From: CALJTV01 sp034435835
GTDB taxonomy: Bacteria; Chloroflexota; Dehalococcoidia; GIF9; UBA5629
Assembly (NCBI GenBank): GCA_034435835.1
Contig: DAOTWF010000030.1
Location: 146,498-210,497, forward strand
Length of the DNA stretch: 64,000 nucleotides
Direction: 5' to 3'
A program made the translations under genes and the position numbers. Shown here piece by piece: positions 61,409 to 64,000 of the stretch. Numbering within the stretch: position 1 is the stretch's first letter; every line of letters starts with the position of its first letter. Below the pieces are notes generated by a model. That model was not told the DNA's origin. It ran no database searches and was given only the letters and a program-made list of their open reading frames with translations.

Positions 61409-62758
61409 ATGGAGGGCTTAAAGCGATTGAAGCTGCTCAGCCTGCTTCTGCTGGTGCTGCTGTCCCCGTTATGGTTCCCGGCAGAAGCCGCCGCCAGTGG
61501 CGGCTGAGCCGGCGATGTCTGTTCCACGGTCAGTGGAATAAGCGGAGAGGGCAAGGGCACCGTGGGCTCCACGGTGACCATCACCATAACCAGCACGGCG
61601 ACCTGGTTCCGGGGCGACTATCAGGTGGTCTGGAGCAGCAAGCCGCTGACCCCGGAGAGCACCGACTACGTTGTGCTCAAACAGGCGACCACCCCGCGGA
61701 CGCAGAACCTGACGGTGAGCTTCACCGTGCCCGAGACGCCCATGGGGAACAACTACCTTCAGGTGCGCTTCTTCAGCCGTCCCGAAGGCACGGAGTATTT
61801 CAAGAACCTTCCCTATGTTGGCTCCGCCGGGCCCTTTATCGTGGTGCCCGACTTCAAACTGTCGCCGGACTCCGCCGCACCCGGCAGGAAGGTGACCCTC
61901 AGCGGCACCGGCTTCCCGGCGAGCAAGCCGGTGACCATCAGCTTCGACGGCAGGGAGCTCGACCTCAACCTCAGGACCAACGATAAGGGCACCTTCGTCA
62001 CCGAGCTCACCGTCCCCCAGACCATCGCCGGAAGGCACGAGCTCAAAGCCTACGCCGAAGCCATGGCTTACGGCAGCGAGCTCGCCGCCAGCCTCCAGGT
62101 GGTGCCGGCGCTGACGCTCTCCCCGGAGCGCCCCGGCATCGGGGACACCGTCACCGTGACCGGCTCCGGCTTCGCCGCCAACAGCCAGGTGACCATCAGG
62201 TACGATGACATCCTGATAACCGAAGCGGCGAAGACCGACCTGAACGGCAGCTTCAGCCACGAGTTCCAGGTGCCCGAGACCAAGGAGTCGCGCCACAGGG
62301 TCACCGCCACCGATAAGGCGGGCAACAAAGCCACCTTCGAGCTCCCCCTCGAGTCCCAGCCCCCCGAGGCGCCGACGCCCCTCTACCCCACGAACCAGCG
62401 CTTCGGCTGGCTCGGCTCCCGGGTGGTCACCTTCAAATGGGAGCCGGTGGAGGACCCCAGCGGCGTCAGCTACACAGTGGAGGTGGGCACCACCCCCCGC
62501 GTCTTCCCCCCGGTGGTCTCCAGGGAGAACATCACCGCCAACACCTGGAGCGTCAGGCTCAAGCCCGGCACCTACTACTGGCGGGTGAGGGCGGTGGACG
62601 GCTGCGGCAACAAAAGCGAGTGGGAGTCCACCTACTACGCCTTCAGCGTCGGCTTCTTCTCCGGCTGGATGCTGGTCATCGCAGCCGCCGTCCTGCTCAT
62701 CGTCTTCATCCTGGCGCTGCGCGCCTTCTTCCGCAGGCTCAGCGAATACATCAGGTAG
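61409..62758 (+). pseudogene. TIG/FN3 surface protein with an in-frame TGA after its signal peptide
   Basis: Reading from ATG 61409, the frame encodes a clear signal peptide (LKRLKLLSLLLLVLLSP then PAEAAASGG), then TGA at 61505-61507, then about 415 more codons in the same frame to 62758. The rest contains two IPT/TIG-like repeats (PDSAAPGRKVTLSGTGFPAS; PERPGIGDTVTVTGSGFAAN), an FN3-like domain (TFKWEPVEDPSGVSYTVEVG) and a membrane anchor (MLVIAAAVLLIVFILALRAF). Without readthrough the only start, GTG 61562, gives a protein with no export signal. The stop is either a true mutation, a sequencing error or a recoded codon. Confidence 0.65.
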
Positions 62759-62926
62759 CCGCCGCAACCGGGAGATGCGCACCCGGAAGGGCGACCGCTT
62801 CAGACCGACGAGCGGCGGTAAGGTAAAAGGGACCTAGGAACAGGGTCTTGACAGGCGTGGTAAAATAGTACCAGACGGACGGAGAGAGGTCCGTCGGATG
62901 AAATATCTGTGAAAGGAGGTGGTGCC

Positions 62927-63034
62927 ATGGCAAAAGCGCCGCGGCAGGGGATCTGCCACGGCAGAGCGATCGCCGTCCTGGCTCCGGGACATAGGGTCCA
63001 CTTTTCAGGGGAGCAGCCCGGGGGCGGGCTCTAA
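62927..63034 (+). CDS. 35-residue ORF with a strong Shine-Dalgarno
   Basis: AAAGGAGGTGGTGCC precedes ATG 62927, an excellent ribosome site. The peptide is MAKAPRQGICHGRAIAVLAPG followed by HRVHFSGEQPGGGL. No domain is recognised. It lies in the 470-nt gap 62759-63229, before the structured leader, and could be a leader peptide or a small protein. The last codons overlap the first copy of the GC-rich repeat described for the leader. Confidence 0.4.
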   Translation: MAKAPRQGICHGRAIAVLAPGHRVHFSGEQPGGGL

Positions 63035-63229
63035 AAATACCCGAAAAAAGTGAACACTTTCCCGAAAGGGTTTCTCCAAAACCGGAGGCGGAGTCTAAAA
63101 AATATACTTCTCTCTCCACAGAGAAAGGTCGAGCTCCGCCGAAGGTCTCCGGAAAGAGCCGGAGACCGGACTGCCGCAGGGCAGAAAGGTCAAAGCTAGT
63201 TTTCGGAGTTCACCAACCAAGGAGGTAAA
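63019..63229 (+). promoter_or_regulatory. Structured leader RNA upstream of a secreted protein
   Basis: Several perfect stems follow one another: CCC/GGG with a GAAA loop (63061-63070); GGCGGAG/CTCCGCC (63087-63093 with 63134-63140) enclosing TTCTCT/AGAGAA (63108-63113 with 63120-63125); GGTCTCCGG/CCGGAGACC (63144-63152 with 63159-63167); CTGCC/GGCAG (63171-63175 with 63180-63184). An imperfect direct repeat (GG..GGCGG..TCTAAAAA..TAC) is at about 63021-63040 and 63084-63107. AAGGAGG follows at 63219-63225. It matches no riboswitch class I can name. Confidence 0.5.
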
Positions 63230-64000
63230 ATGAAAAAATACCCTAGTATGTTTGGAGTCCTGGCGGCACTGCTTCTGGTCGCCAGCTTCATCGTACCCGG
63301 CAACCTCATCACCCCCTCGCCTGTGGAAGCCGACCCGGCGGTGTGCGCCTGGGACGCGCTGTCCACACCGAGAGGCACCCACCCCCTGTGGCCTAGCAGC
63401 GATATCATTGACATGTCGGTGAGCGGCAGCAACATAGCGCTGGTGGCGAGGTCCACGGGGACTCTTATTGGTACACCGGATATAACTACCAACGCGCTGT
63501 TTATCAGCACCACCAGCGGCATGTCGTTCACCACCGGCGCCTGGGCTAACTGGCGCGTAGAATGGGCGCGGGTGTTCGGTACTACTCCGTCGTGGGCTGG
63601 CCACAACGTCTACCTGGTGGCGATCGCCCCGGACAACCCCAACGTCATCGCCATCGTCACCGACAACAAAACCGCTAGCAGCGGTCCCCGTGAGGTGTGG
63701 GTCACCACCAACGGCGGCGGCAGGTGGGAGATTACCAACCTGAATGCCACCCTCGGGGCTGGTGAGTTCATCCGCTGGATAGACATCTCGGTTGACTACG
63801 GCGGCAGGCGCGATATCGCCGTGGGCACGGTAGACGGGTCAGGCGGAGGCGATGTCTACGTGCTCAAGTCCACCGGGTTTACCGGCTGGATGAAGCAGGG
63901 ATTCGATGCCGCCCCCAGCATCGGTGACTTCGTCGCCGGCAAGTTCTCGCCGAGCTACACCAGCGACGCCGCCCTGGCGCTGGTGTTCGCCACCGCGGAC
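63230..64000 (+). CDS. Secreted beta-propeller-like surface protein (3' end outside window)
   Basis: Open from ATG 63230 to the window end (257 codons). A signal peptide: KKYPSMFGVLAALLLVASF, then PSPVEADPAVCAWDAL as the likely mature start. The visible mature part has repeats of BNR/propeller-like strands such as EVWVTTNGGGRWEITNLN, NVIAIVTDN and DIAVGTVDGSGGGDVYVLKS. AAGGAGG lies 5 nt before the start. S-layer-like or adhesive surface proteins of this kind are common in Chloroflexota. The structured leader before it suggests regulated or high expression. Confidence 0.7.
   Translation, partial: MKKYPSMFGVLAALLLVASFIVPGNLITPSPVEADPAVCAWDALSTPRGTHPLWPSSDIIDMSVSGSNIALVARSTGTLIGTPDITTNALFISTTSGMSFTTGAWANWRVEWARVFGTTPSWAGHNVYLVAIAPDNPNVIAIVTDNKTASSGPREVWVTTNGGGRWEITNLNATLGAGEFIRWIDISVDYGGRRDIAVGTVDGSGGGDVYVLKSTGFTGWMKQGFDAAPSIGDFVAGKFSPSYTSDAALALVFATAD

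Noticed and set aside
61324..61986. Long plus-strand frame over the TIG protein
   Set aside because: Its residue composition (His/Arg/Gln-rich) is that of a shadow frame. The signal peptide and TIG repeats are in the other frame.
62848..62853. TTGACA before the 35-residue ORF as a promoter
   Set aside because: No -10 element lies at 16-18 bp; TAAAAT follows after only 7 bp.

Overview
The window reads as chromosome of an uncultured bacterium, most likely a member of the Chloroflexota (Dehalococcoidia-like). This placement is inferred from gene content and not proven: a GuaB3-type IMP dehydrogenase paralogue, several family III (CaiB-type) CoA-transferases, nitronate-monooxygenase-like flavoproteins, strings of short-chain dehydrogenases, a large-type bacterial SRP RNA with an Alu domain, secreted beta-propeller and FN3 surface proteins, and moderately high G+C. 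About 58 kb is ordinary chromosome. About 8.2 kb (53075-61301) is a phage-type structural gene cluster.

Layout. 1-5036: branched-chain amino-acid type ABC transporter (livH cut by the window edge, livM, livK, livF on +, livG convergent on -). 5107-16403: mixed housekeeping genes, including a LysE exporter, guaB3, acetoacetyl-CoA synthetase, the rsmI/zinc protein/metG/polyprenyl synthase series, ftsH and a TIM-barrel protein. 16516-20404: a DUF167 gene broken by an in-frame TAG, a decayed stretch, a PEBP lipoprotein and a large surface propeller protein. 20406-28398: a CoA-transferase pair, rsfS, the thiL-tsaE-tsaB-ndk block, two zinc-ribbon membrane proteins and an aldo/keto reductase. 28566-33694: a flavoprotein, three tandem SDRs, a phosphoesterase and plsY. 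34235-41246: a methyltransferase, a hydrolase, SRP RNA, an amidohydrolase, rsmA-ispE, the CCA enzyme, a promoter-driven 22-residue peptide and a second flavoprotein. 41346-53064: an antiporter, two thioredoxin-fold proteins, a CBS protein, a second PlsY-like protein, meaB-FAD enzyme-DUF429, a carboxylesterase lipoprotein and an orphan LuxR-type regulator.

53075-61301 (all on -, read from right to left): Cys-rich HTH protein, portal, scaffold, HK97-type capsid protein, head adaptor, a short domain protein usually attached to prohead proteases, a 32-residue membrane peptide, a holin-like membrane protein, a 44-residue ORF, a propeller-containing tail hub, a C1q-like fibre, and what looks like the missing C-terminal half of the hub. 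I see no terminase, integrase, tail tube or tape measure. To the right, on +, lie a TIG/FN3 surface protein whose signal peptide is cut off by an in-frame TGA, a short ORF with a strong RBS, a densely structured leader RNA, and a secreted protein that runs off the window.

Several genes (rsmI, DUF167, rsfS, the methyltransferase, the phosphoesterase, the LuxR regulator) have a -10 box 8-14 nt before the start codon, so leaderless or very-short-leader transcripts seem common. The strongest leads are the phage-derived cluster with its split hub, the 22-residue CxxC/lysine-rich peptide at 39967, the structured leader before 63230, and the two genes interrupted by single in-frame stops.
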